Below, one piece after another: positions 11,304 to 22,860 of a DNA stretch of 64,000 bases (its first letter is position 1; each line of letters starts with the position of its first letter). The notes under the pieces are model-generated. The model was given only the letters and a program-made list of their open reading frames with translations, made no database searches and was not told where the DNA came from. The translations under genes and the position numbers were made by a program. The stretch spans positions 12,117,043 to 12,181,042 of the forward strand of contig CM055267.1 of assembly GCA_029237695.1 (NCBI GenBank), written 5' to 3'. The DNA is from Conchocele bisecta. Taxonomy: Eukaryota > Mollusca > Bivalvia > Lucinida > Thyasiridae.

Positions 11304-12631
11304 TCTGATTGCCTTCAGCTAATATCTTCATATTGCACACATCCATTACTTAGTAACTATACATCAGTCCACATTAATACAATTACCCTCACTATAGTCT
11401 GCAGACGGTAACTTGCGACTTGTTTACTTGTTCTTTAACTCGTGCACCAATTTCAATAATATTTGGCCACAGTGTCTGTCTAGGGATGCTGCTTTGTTTC
11501 GCACATGACCCATGCACGAACACCCAAGGTCACTGCTGACTTATGTTCATTTTACATCCAGGCTGCTAGCGAGGGGATTACAGTAGCTTCATAATAATGA
11601 TGTCATTTTACTATCAAGGCTGCAGTTGGGGGAATCCGTGTTCTATGAACACATTTTCTAGTTTTGAAAGTTTATTTTTAAAGTTTATTATAGGGACCCT
11701 AAGTGCGTTGACGGACCACATTTTCTAGTATTGTCAAACATTTCAAATGTAAATTTTAATTCCATTCAGAAATATGTGCGTACATTAATATAACCCAGGG
11801 TTCAAGCTAGCCCTTCAAAATGGGAAGATGTTTTCACTAAAAAAATTAGAAAATAGACCATTTTTTCCAAAATTTCTGTTTTATATAGTGAAAAACCTCT
11901 CCCTCAATTCAAAATAGGGAGAAGTCGGGCAATTTAGGGAGAGAATTTCGCCCACTTACTGATCCCTGTAACCATATCCGGAATATAGGCACACAATTTT
12001 TATGCCCCCACCAATTTATTATGTTAAGGCAAATGCGTTTTTTAAGTTTTCTAACTCCTTCACCAATTTCAATAATATGTGCCCACAATGTCTGTCTAGG
12101 GATGGTGCTTTGTTTCGCATATGACCCACGCCTGAACACTCAAGGTCACTGGGGACTTACGTAAGGCAAATCCTTTTAAGTTTTTAATGTTTTCTCAATA
12201 ACTCATTAACTCCACCAATTTCAATCATATTTGCCCTACTGGTCATGGATTATCTCCCCCTTTTTGACTTAGAATTTTGCCTTGTAGCCCGTAAAACTGT
12301 TAAACCCTAGTAGCTACAGACCTGAACTTGGTATGTTGCTTCCTTATGCTGAGTAGATGTGCAAAGTTTATCTTTTGATTATTGATTCGATCCCCGGGCT
12401 ATGGATTATCTCGCCTTTTGGACTTGGAATTTTGCCTCTTTTATTATCAAAGCGGTATGTGGGGCATACGTGTTCTATGAACACATTTTTAAAAAAAACA
12501 CCAATTCCAATGTTAAGTTTTCGTGTTTTGTCCATTTCTCTGTTACTGTTCCACCTAGAACCACCATACTTGTATAACTTCATAACCAACCCTTGCCTAT
12601 CACATACCACTATCCAATTGTGACCATTTTT
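11304..12631. repeat. Degenerate array-element remnants
   Basis: The first 75 bases match the right flank of B1. They include the unoccupied TTAA site of the MITE. Further on are worn 3' ends of array elements: a CGAGGGGAT tail near 11570, a GTGTTCTATGAACAC hairpin followed by CTAGTT at 11645-11665, another at 12471-12490. No exon is supported. Confidence 0.5.
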
Positions 12632-14240
12632 AGCCAGGTTTTTTAAAAAAAAATCCAGGCTATTGGATTGGCGAAAGCCGGGCGGGTGGCGTCCACAATC
12701 AATGTTAAGTTTTCGTGTTTGAGTCCATTTCTTTGTTACTGTACCACCTAGGACCACCAAACTTTCACAGCTTCATAATCAAGGGGTGGCCACCACATAT
12801 CACTATCCAACATGTTTCTTTTTTTTTAACTAGACCCATTTTTTCCGCGTAGTCGACTTAGCCATTTTCAATGTTAAGTTTTCGCGTTTACAATGTTAAG
12901 TTTTCGTGTTTAAATCCATTTCTTTGGTACTGTACCACCTAGGACCACCAAACTTTCACAGCTTCATAATCAAGGGGTACCCACCACATATCACTATCCA
13001 ACATGTTACTTTTTTTTTTATCTTCACCCATTTTTTCCGCGCAGTCGACTTAGCCATTTTCAATGTTAAGTTTTCGCGTTTACAATGTTAAGTTTTCGTG
13101 TTTAAGTCCATTTCTTTGGTACTGTACCACCTAGGACCACCAAACTTTCACAGCTTCATAACCAATGGGTGCCTACCACATACAACTATCCAACATGTGA
13201 CCATTTTTTTACCTTCACCTATTATTTCTACGTAATTGACTTAGCCATTTTCAACGTTAACTTTTTAACGTACATCTGGTTTGAGTTTTTTGGTTAAAAC
13301 TTTTTCGTTATACTATATCTCTGCAACTGCTTCGCCCATTACCTTGAAACTTCACATGGGTGTTTATCATCATCCATATTTTCATTCTAACCCCCAACCT
13401 TGCGGCCCCTGTGCCCAATGTCACGGTCAAATTACTTTTAATTTTTTTGTTAAAGTTTTTTCGTGTACTATATCTCTGCAACTGCTTCACCCAATACCTT
13501 GATACTTCACATGGGTGTTTATCATCATTGTCGCACCTGCTTGCGGAAAGCGCGATCCTGTGCCCAATGTCAAGGTCAAATTACTTTGAATTTTTTTGTT
13601 AAAGTTTTTTCGTGTACTATATCTCTGCAACTGCTTCACCCAATACCTTGATACTTCACATGGGTGTTTATCATCATTGTTGCACCTGCTTGCGGAAAGC
13701 GCGATCCTGTGCCCAATGTCAAGGTCAAATTACTTTGAATTTTGTTGTTAAATTTTTTTCGTGTACTATATCTCTGCAACTGCTGTTCACCAATACCTTG
13801 ATACTTCACATGGGTGTTTATCATCATTGTCGCACCTGCTTGCGGAAAGCGCGATCCTGTGCCCTATGTCAAGTTCAAATTACTTTGAATTTTTTTGTTA
13901 AAGTTTTTTCGTGTACTATATCTCTGCAACTGCTTCACCCAATACCTTGATACTTCACATGGGTGTTTATCATCATTGTCACACCTGCTTGCGGAAAGCG
14001 CGATATCGTCGGCATTTTGGCATACGTCTGTCCGTTCGTTCGTCCGTGTGTCCGGTTAAAAGTTTTTTGGTTAAAGTTTTTCCATCTACTATATCTATTT
14101 GTTTAGTGTCCATGCCTCGCCCCAAGGCGCGACATGCAGGCCACGGCCATCTAGTCTACAAAAAGTGGGTATAATTATGTTATCCAAGTGTCTATGCTTG
14201 GAAAAAACCTGGCCTTCGTGGCTTTGCCTCGTTTCTTGTT
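12632..14240 (+). mobile_element. Array element, family H (copy 1)
   Basis: The 5' end AGCCAGGTTTTTT folds on AAAAAATCCAGGCT. The 3' end has AAAAAACCTGGC, the inverse of the 5' end, then GGCTTTGCC and CTTGTT. The body has two array types: monomers of about 200 bp with CCACCTAGGACCACCAAAC (12690-13260) and monomers of about 149 bp with CTCTGCAACTGCTTCACCCA (13300-13980). The second type contains the family G head (CACCTGCTTGCGGAAAGCGC) inside every unit. A nearly identical element lies at 55646-58561. Flanks TGACCATTTT and TACCTTGACC reconstitute the monomer of a related repeat. Confidence 0.7.
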
Positions 14241-14255
14241 TACCTTGACCTTATT

Positions 14256-14923
14256 ATGCCCCACCACGATAGTGGAGGGGGCATTTAGTGTTACCCTTGT
14301 CCGTCCCGTCCGTCTGTCACAAAACTTTAACGCTCGGGTAAATGTCTAATAATTTCTTCATCCTTCGACCGATCTGCTTCATATTTCATATACACATTGC
14401 TCTAATGGTCCTCTACCGCCCTGTGCCAAATCCACATTCGTCCTGCCCCCGCCAAGCCCAGGGTCAAGGTCACATACTTAGTGCTTCGAAAACTTTAATG
14501 CTCTGGTAAATATCTTATAATTTCTGTTTCCTTTCACGGATCAGCTTCATACTTCATATACGCATTGCTCTAATGGTCCTCTACTGTCCTGTGCCAAATC
14601 CACGTTTGTCCTGCCCCCGCCAAGCCCAGGGTCAAGGTCACATACTTAGTGCTTCAAAAACTTTAACGCTCGGGTAAATATCTTATAATTTCTGTTCCCT
14701 TTCACGGATCAGCTTCATACTTCATATACGCATTGCTCTAATGGTCCTCTACTGCCCTGTACCAAATCCACGTTCGTCCACTAAGCCCAGGGTCAAGGTC
14801 ACATACTTGGTGCTTCAAAAACTTTAACGCTCGGGTAAAAATAAATTTTGACTTGGAATTTGGCCTCATTTATTATCAAAGATATATGTGGGGCATCCGT
14901 GTTCTATGAACACATTTTCTAGT
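14256..14923 (+). mobile_element. Array element, family I (copy 1)
   Basis: The 5' hairpin is ATGCCCCACCACGATAGTGG followed by AGGGGGCAT. The 3' end contains GTGGGGCAT, the inverse of the 5' ATGCCCCAC, then the hairpin GTGTTCTATGAACAC and ATTTTCTAGTT. It carries about three monomers of roughly 175 bp with CCCAGGGTCAAGGTCACATA. This is a short, complete example of the architecture. Confidence 0.75.
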
Positions 14924-15370
14924 TTTTTTTGTGTAATGGACATTTTCAATGTTACATTTTCGTGTTTAGGCCCATTTCTCTGTTACTGTACCGCCTATAA
15001 CCACCATACACAACTTCATAACAAACGGGTGCCCACCACATACCACTATCCAACATGTGACCTTTTTTTTTTTTACCTTGACCTGTTTTTTTCTTTGCGT
15101 AATCGACTTCTGAAGTGCTGTCAAACCCTGTTTTTATTGAGAAATAAGGCAAGATATAAAAACAACAGCCGACGACAATTGTTGTGAGTAGCGGTCTAAG
15201 GGTTAAGTTTTTGTGTTTATGTCCATTTCTCTGTTACTGTACTACCTAGGACCACCATACTTGCACTTCTTCATAACAAACATGTGCCCACGACATACAC
15301 CAATTCAACATGTGACCTTTGTTGACCTTGTCCTATTTTTTCTGTGTAATCAACATTATCTGACTTTTTT
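14924..15370 (+). repeat. Family H type monomers between nested elements
   Basis: Two diverged monomers with the H pattern (TTCGTGTTTAGGCCCATTTC, CCACCATAC, CCAACATGTGACC), ending in the T run into which the next element is inserted. No gene. Confidence 0.55.
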
Positions 15371-18300
15371 AGCTCACCTGCACAAAGTGCATAAGAGCTT
15401 CTGGCATACCCCCGACGTCGTCGGCGTCAGCGTCGTCCACAAACTTAACGTTGGGTAAATGTCTTATAACTTCTGTTTCCTTTCATGGAACACCTTGTTA
15501 TTTCATACATGCATTCCTCAGATGACCCTCTATCATGCTGTAGCAAATCCATGACCCACCACAAACCCTTACCCCAAGGTCAAGGTCACAAACTGAGCAC
15601 ATTCATAAACTTAACATGGGGTAAATTTCTTATAACATCTGTTTCCTTTCAATGCAACCCATGATATTTCATACATGCATCCTCTTAGGCCCTCTATCAT
15701 CGCTGTAGCAAAGCCATGACCCACCACCCAACCCCTACCCCAAGGTCAAGGTCACAAACTTAGCACATTCATAAACTTAACGTTGGGGTAAATTTCTTAT
15801 AACATCTGTTTCCTTTCATGGAACGCCTTGATATTTCATACATGCATTCCTCAGATGACCCTCTATCATGCTGTAGCAAATCCAGGACCCACCACCCAAC
15901 CCCTACCCCAAGGTCAAGGTCACAAACTTAGCACATTCATAAACTTAACGTTGGGGTAAATTTCTTATAACATCTGTTTCCTTTCATGGAGCGCCTTGGT
16001 ATTTCATACATGCATTCCTCAGATCTTCATGTATGCTGTAGCAAATCCATGACCCACCATCCAACCCTTACCCCAAGGTCAAGGTCACAAACTTAGCACA
16101 TTCATAAACTTAACGTTGGGGTAAATTTCTTATAACATCTCTTTCCTTTCATGAAATGCCTTGATATTTCATACATGAATTCCTCAGATGACCCTCTATC
16201 ATGCTGTAGCACATCCACGACCCACCACCCAACCCTTACCCCAAGGTCAAGGTCACAAACTTAGCATGTTCATAAACTTAACGTTGGGGTAAATGTTGTG
16301 TGAATTCTGTTTATTTACAGGGAACGCCTTCATATTTCATACATGGATTCATCTGATGATACTCTATCGTGCTGTTGCAAATCCATGACCCACCGTCCAT
16401 CCCTTACCCCAAGGTCAAGGTCACAAACTTAGCACATTCATAAACTGAACATTGGGGTAAATGTTGTGTAACTTCTGTTTATTTACAGGGAATACCTTCA
16501 GATTTCATACATGCATTCATCTGATGAAACTCTATCATACTATAGCAAATCCATGACCCACTTCCCACCCCTTTCCCCAAGGTCAAGGTCACAAACTTAG
16601 CACATTCATAAACTTAAAAATAATGTTGAGGTAAATGTCTTATAACATCTGTTTCCTTTCATGGAACGCCTTGATATTTCATACATGCATTCCTCTGATG
16701 ATACTCTATTGTGCTATAGCAAATCCATGACCCACCACTTACCCCAAGGTCAAGGTCACAAACTTAGCACATTCATAAACTTAACGTTGGGGTAAATGTA
16801 TTATAACATCTGTTTCCTTTCATGGAACGCCTTGATATTTCATACATGCATTCCTCAGATGACCCTCTATCATGCTGTAGCAAATACACAACCCATCACA
16901 CAACCCTTGCCCCAAGGTCAAGGTCACAAACTTAGCATGTTCATAAACTTAACGTTGTGGTAAATGTTGTGTAACTTCTGTTTCTTTACACTTTACACTT
17001 TGATATTTCATACATGCATTCCTCTGATGATCCTCTATTGTGCTACAGCAAATCCATGACCCCCCCCCCCCCCACACCCCTTTCCCCAAGGTCACAAACT
17101 TAGCACATTCATACATGCATTCCTCATGTGAATAGCTATCATACTGTAGAAAATCACCAACTTAGTGCGTTCATAAACTTAACGTTGGGTTAAATTTTGT
17201 TTTACTTCTGTTTTCAGGGAGCGCATTGATATTTCATACATGCATTCATCTTAATATGCTATATTATGCTATAGCAAACCCGCAACCCACCTTGCACCTC
17301 TGACCCCAATGTCAAGGTCCACCGCATGCCCCTTAACCCAAGGTCAATTATATATAATATTCATGTATTGTTACCGCAATGTGTCCGTCGTCCGTGAACA
17401 TTTTCAAACGTCTTCTCCTCGGTAACCATTGGGCCTATGGTCACCAAACTTCATGGTCATGGTCCTTAGGTAGGGGGATTACAAAATTGTTAAAATGACG
17501 TCATTACGTAATCCAAGATGGCCGCCGTCTAAAAATAGCACAAATTCTTAAAAAATCTTCTTCTCAAGAACCGCCAACCGGATTTCGACAAAACTTGGTA
17601 GGAATGATCGATGTACATTGCTCTTTCAAAGTTGTTAAAATGGTGACCCTGGGGTTAAAAATGGGCGTGGCCCGTGGGGTCAAATTGGGGTCAAATTTTA
17701 TTTTTGACCGAATATGGTCATGTCATATATCAAATTGAAATCAATGAGGCGATCACTCTGGTGCATTTTCTGTCGAAATCGGATTGTTATGTCATCCAAG
17801 ATGGCCGCCGAAAGGTCAACAGGTCGTTCTTTTATTAGAGATTTCATTCTTCTTCACATGAACCGCTTGGCCATGGTAGCCAAAACCTTACTAAAAGTTA
17901 TGGTCCATGTGTGAAGCCTTTTCAGATTTGTTAAAATGGAGGTCATCGCTAATCCAAGATGGCCGCCGTCTAAAAATAGCATAAATTCTTAAAAAATCTT
18001 CTTCTCATGAACCGCTAGCCGGATTTCGACGAAACTTGGTAGGAATGATCGATGTACAATGCTCTTTCAAAGTTGTTAAATGGTGACCCGGGGTCAAAAA
18101 TGGGCGTGGCGTGGGGTCAAATTTTATTTTTGACTGAATATGGTCATGTTATATATCAAATCGAAGGTATCAATGAGGCGATCACTCTGGTACATTTTTT
18201 GTACAAATCGGATTGTTATGTCATCCAAGATGGCCGTCGAAATGTCAAAAGGTCGTTCTTTTATTGGAGATTTCAAAATTCTTCTTCACATGAACCGCTT

Positions 18301-18917
18301 GGCCCATGGTAGCCAAACTTAAAAGTTATGGTCCATGGGTGAAGCCATTTCAGATTTGTTAAAATGGAGGTCATCGCTAATCCAAGATGGCCGCCGTCTA
18401 AAAATAGCATAAATTCTTAAAAAATAAAAAATTCTTCTCATGAACCGCTAGCCGGATTTCGGACGAAACTTGGTAGGAATGATCGATGTACATTGCTCTT
18501 TCAAAGTTGTTAAAAATGGTGACCCCGGGGTCAAAAAATGGGCGTGGCCCGTGGGGTCAAATTGGGGTCAAATTTTATTTTTAGACTGAATATGGTCATG
18601 TCGTATATCAAATTGAAGGTATCAATGAGGCAATCACTCTGGTGCAATATTTGTCGGAATCGGATGATTATGTCATCCATGATGGCCACCAAAAGGTCCA
18701 TTTATTCAAGATTTTTAACGTCTTTTTCTCAGGAACCACATGGCCGATGCTGGGTGAAGCATTTTCAGATTTTGTAAAATGAGTCATCCCTTAATCCAAG
18801 ATGACCGCCATCTAAAAATAGCACAATTTTTTTAAAACACATGAACTCAATGTCACATTCTCCTCTGGTGTTCATGGAGTCAGGTGAGCGAATTAGGGCC
18901 ATCATGGCCCTCTTGTT
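15371..18917 (+). mobile_element. Array element with AGCTCACCTG ends; two array types
   Basis: The 5' end AGCTCACCTGCAC follows six T and folds on GTGCATAAGAGCT. The 3' end has CAGGTGAGC, an exact inverse of the 5' start, then AGGGCCATCATGGCCCT and CTTGTT. The first half (15430-17330) is about eleven monomers of roughly 170 bp. Nine of them carry CCCAAGGTCAAGGTCACAAA. The second half (17370-18860) is the 430-bp family D monomer. The matching ends suggest one element, but the D part may be a second insertion that lost its own head. Confidence 0.65.
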
Positions 18918-19295
18918 TATGCAACTGTGCCAAGTTTGAGTGAAGGCTGCCAACAGGCGAGCTTCGTTGTCTTCTGACAACTCTTGTTTTCTTTACCTAC
19001 TAACTTTTACTGCGTAATTGACCTAGCCATTTTCAATATTAAATTGGACAACACTCATCACACCGCACAGATGTTCACTCGTACATGTATCTTGTACTAA
19101 TACATGTATGCCAGCCTGCAACCGCATGTAGGTTTTCTCATACACTGGCTTCTTTTGCCATCTTAGGTCACTGACAGTTGTCACTTTCAATCGTGATGAT
19201 AATAACATTAATAGCAAATTATCTGCTACCCAATTGTCTATGCCTTGAAGAAAACCCGGCGTTCGTGGCTTTGCCTCGTCCCTTGTTTTATTGTT
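18918..19295 (+). repeat. Stacked 3' ends of array elements
   Basis: Two element tails are visible. One is GTTGTCTTCTGACAAC followed by TCTTGTT, ending at 18990 or so. The other is a family H tail (CGGCGTTCGTGGCTTTGCCT then CCCTTGTT), ending at 19287. Between them is part of an H monomer and 200 bp of unassigned sequence. Confidence 0.55.
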
Positions 19296-22200
19296 GTCCC
19301 GCCTGCTTTAGCAGAAGCGGAACATAGGCATAGCTTTTCCGTTGGCGTCGGCGTAGGCGGCGTCAACATTTCACGTTAAGTTTTTGCGTTTAGCTCAGTT
19401 TCCAGAAAACTATAAGTCAACACTGTGGTGTAACCATCTGACACAGAAGGAGCCCATGTGACCGTTACCTAGTTTTCATTGACCTACTTTTCACATGCAT
19501 TCAACGTTAAGTTTTCGCGTTTAGCTCTGTTTCTAAAACTTAACGCTCAGGTTAATTCATTGTATCTTCTGTTTCCCTCAATGGAATGCTTTAATATTCC
19601 ATACATGCATTTGTAACAACATCCCACATCATTCTACAGAAAGCCCATGGTGCCCGCTAACCCCAAAGGTCAAGGTCACTGACTTATAAATTTTCCGTGT
19701 TTGGAAAAGTGAACGCTCGGTTTAATGTATTACAACTTGATGGAATGCTTCGGTATACATCAACACTGTGGTGTAACCATCTCACACAGAGGGAGCCCAT
19801 GTGACCTTGACCTCGTTTTCACGGTTCATTGACCTACTTTTCACATGCATTCAACGTTAAGTTTTTGCGTTTGGCTATGTTTCTAAAACTTAACGCTCAG
19901 GTTAATTCGTTGTAACTTCTGTTTCTCTCAATGGAATGCTTTAATATTCCATACATGCATTTGAAACAGTGCCCGCTAACCCCAAATGTCAGTGTCACAG
20001 GCTTAGAAAATTCCGGGTTTGGAAATCTTAACGCTCGGTTTAATTTATTACAACTTCCGTTTCCCTTGATGGAATGCTTCAATATTTCTTAGGTGTAAAC
20101 TATAGCAACATCTGGCATGATTCTACAGAAAGCCCATGGTGCCCGCTAACCCCAAAGTCAAGGTCACAGGCTTAGAAAATGCTCAGTTTTGAAAACTTAA
20201 CACTTGAGTCAATTTATTGTAACTTCTGTTTATCTTCATGGAATGTTTTAATATTTCATACATGCATTTGTAAGAACATTCTGCATCATCTGCAGAAAGT
20301 TCATGGTGTCCAGTAACCCCAAGATCAAGGTCACGGACTTCAAAACTGTCTAGTATAGAAATTTAGCATTGGTGCCAGGAGATACATGTCACATGCATTC
20401 AATGTTAAGTTGTTGCATTTAGCTCAGTTTCCGGAAACGTATAAGTCCTGCGACCTCCAGACTTGGTATACATCAACCCAGTGGTGTAACCATCTCACAC
20501 AGAGGGAGCCCATGTGACCTTGACCTAGTTTTCATGGTTCATTGACCGACTTTTCACATGCATTCAACGTTCAAAGTTTTTGCGTTTGGCTATGTTTCTA
20601 GAACTTAACTCTCAGGTTAATTCGTTGTAACTTCTGTTTCCCTCAATGGAATGCTTTAATATTCCATTCATGCATTTGAAACAACATCCCGTATCATTCT
20701 ACAGAAAGCCCATGTTGCCCAACCCCAAAGGTCAAGGTCACGGGCTTAGAAAATTCCGGGTTTGGAAAACTTAACGCTCGGTTTAATTTATTACAACTTC
20801 TGTTCTCTTGATGGAATGATTTAATACTTCTTAGGTGTAAACTATAGCAACATCCGGCATGATTCTATAGAAAGCCCATGGTGCCCGCTAACCCCAAGGT
20901 CAAGGTCACAGGCTTAGAAAATGCTCAGTTTTGAAAACTTAGCGCTTGGGTTAATTTATTGTAACTCCTGTTTCCCTTGATGGAATGTTTTAATATTTCA
21001 TACATGCATTTGTAAGAACATTCCGCATCATCTGCAAGTTCATAGTGTCCGGTAACGCCAAGGTCACGGACTTCAAAAATGTCTAGTATAGAAATTTAGC
21101 TTCGGTGCCAGGAGATACATGTCGTTGGCGGCATTCTTGTTTGTGTTTAGCTGTGTTTGTTGGAAAATAAATGTTTTGGTTTCAGTTTATTATCCCCTCG
21201 CATAGCGAAAAAGGGATATAGGGATGCAAAAATTGTCTGTTTGTCCGTCTGTCCATCACAAAAATTAACATTGGGGTTAATCTGCAATAACTTCTGTTTC
21301 CATTGATGGAATGCTTTAATATTTCATGGGTGCATTTGTAACATCATTCTACAGAAAGCGTATGGTGCCCGCTAACCCCAAGGTCAAGGACTTAGAAAAT
21401 GTTTTGTTTCAAAAACTTTACACTTCATTATAACTTCCCTTTCCCTCAATGGAATGCTTTCATAGGAGTATTTATACCCGCCGCAACGAGTTGTGGGGGG
21501 GTATACTGGAGTCAGGTTGTCCGTGCGTCCGTGCGTCCGTAAAGTTAACATTAGAGAAATATTGTTATAACTTCTATTTCCTTCATATAAAATGCTTAAT
21601 ATTTCACACATGCATTCCTGTAAGGCTCTACTACCATGCTGTGCCAAATCCATGACCGTCCAACCCCCGCTGATCCCAAGGTCAAGGTCAAATACTTAGT
21701 CTCTTTACAAAACTTAACATCAGAGAAATATTGTTGTAACTTCTATTTCCTTCATTAAAATGCTTAATATTTCACACATGCATTCCTGTAAGGCTCTACT
21801 ACCATGCTGTGCTAAACTACGACCGTCCAACCCCCGCTGATCCCAAGGTCAAATACATGGTCACTTTACAAAACTTAACATCAGAGAAATATGTTATAAC
21901 TTCATCTAAGATTCTTAATATTTCATGCATGCATTCCTCTAAGGCTCTACTATCATGCTGTGACATATCCCCGCTGATCCCAAGGTCAAGATCACATACT
22001 TAGTCTCTTTACAAAACTTAACATCAGAGAAATCGGTTATAACTTCTATTTCCTTGCTCGGATCTGCTTCACAATTCACGTTCGTGCCGCCCCCACTAAG
22101 CCCAGAGTCAAGGTCACAAGCCCACACTTGGAAAATTTTACATATTTAGGGGTACCTGGGCCCACGCGGGGGGTATTCCGTAAGCCTCGCTTACTGACCA

Positions 22201-22391
22201 ATCTAGTTTTAACAACATTTCATATCATTCTACAGAAAGCACATGGTGCTCACTAACCCCAAGGTTATTACAAGCTCCTTATGTACTATCAAACTGCGCC
22301 AGGCGGGACATTTTGCTCCGCGGAGCTCTTCCTTTATTATCAAGGTTGCCAGCGAGGGGATTAGCTTCGTTTAACGATGGCAGTTCTTGTT
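19296..22391 (+). mobile_element. Nested array elements, families L and J
   Basis: Family L starts GTCCCGCCTGC with a hairpin (GCTTTAGCAGAAGC). A matching tail (AGGCGGGAC, GCTCCGCGGAGC, then TCTTCC) is near 22297-22325. Family J starts ATCCCCTCG at 21192 and has its exact inverse CGAGGGGAT at about 22352, ending in CTTGTT at 22391. The two intervals overlap without nesting cleanly, so heads and tails have probably been exchanged between arrays. Monomers are about 170-350 bp and contain CCCCAAGGTCAAGGTCA. Family K (21474-22208) is inserted inside. No gene. Confidence 0.55.
21474..22208 (+). mobile_element. Array element, family K, nested in J
   Basis: The 5' hairpin starts ATACCCGCCGCAACG and pairs with TTGTGGGGGGGTAT. 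The 3' end has GGGGGGTAT, then GTAAGCCTCGCTTAC, then TGACCAATCTAGTT. There are about three monomers of roughly 175 bp. The sequence on each side belongs to one J monomer, so this is an insertion into it. Confidence 0.65.
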
Positions 22392-22479
22392 TTTCAATGT
22401 ATCTTTTGCTACATTATATATATCTTTCCCTAAGCTCACCAGATGCGGGCTCGACATACAGGCCACGGCCATCTGGTTT

Positions 22480-22769
22480 AATTATTTATACTAATTAAAT
22501 GTGTCTCTTGAAAAAATAATATTTTCGACACAGATTATAAAGTATAGCAAAAAATAATTACAGAGAATAAATAATATTGTCCATTAACAGTTTAAGAAAA
22601 CACAGTTATCGACCCTGATATAAGTGGAAATTTACGTCTGATATTAAATGTATAATAATGCCAATCAATACGTGGGTTAATGGTGAATGAATGTTTATTT
22701 TGCCAGAAAATGCCTCAGATGATGCCTGATATAAAGAACATGTTGTGCCTACTGAGTGGGCATGTACCT
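22480..22769. mobile_element. TTAA-flanked MITE, left-truncated, beside SAR1 exon 1
   Basis: The right two thirds of the MITE family at 7911-8394: AATGGTGAATGAATGTTTAT, then the terminal TGAGTGGGCATGTACCT followed by TTAA (22770-22773). The left end is missing. The terminus lies 29 bp before the first base of the exon that carries the SAR1 start codon. Confidence 0.75.
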
Positions 22770-22817
22770 TTAATGTTTATTGTTCTTTTGTTTTTCAGGT
22801 AGTACCACTTAACCAGG

Positions 22818-22860
22818 ATGTTTCTCTGGGATTGGTTTACTGGAATGTTAAATTTCCTTG
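22818..22860 (+). CDS. SAR1: SAR1 coding exon 1 (residues 1-14 and first base of 15)
   Basis: Encodes [14 protein letters not shown] plus the first base of Gly15, the membrane-binding N-terminal helix. It is preceded by an acceptor (tttttcag, ending 22798) that places 19 bases of 5' leader in the same exon, and followed by the donor GTATGT. It is too short to be found by frame length and was identified from its peptide. Confidence 0.93.

Noticed and set aside
13281..13950. Plus-strand frames with MYYISATASPNTLILHMG and CRKARSCAQCQGQ words
   Set aside because: They follow the 149-bp monomer of family H and recur at 57091-58026. Not a gene family.
15371..18917. CRISPR-like regularly spaced repeats
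   Set aside because: Units of about 170 and 430 bp are wholly similar to each other with no unique spacers, and the genome is eukaryotic. These are satellite-like arrays.
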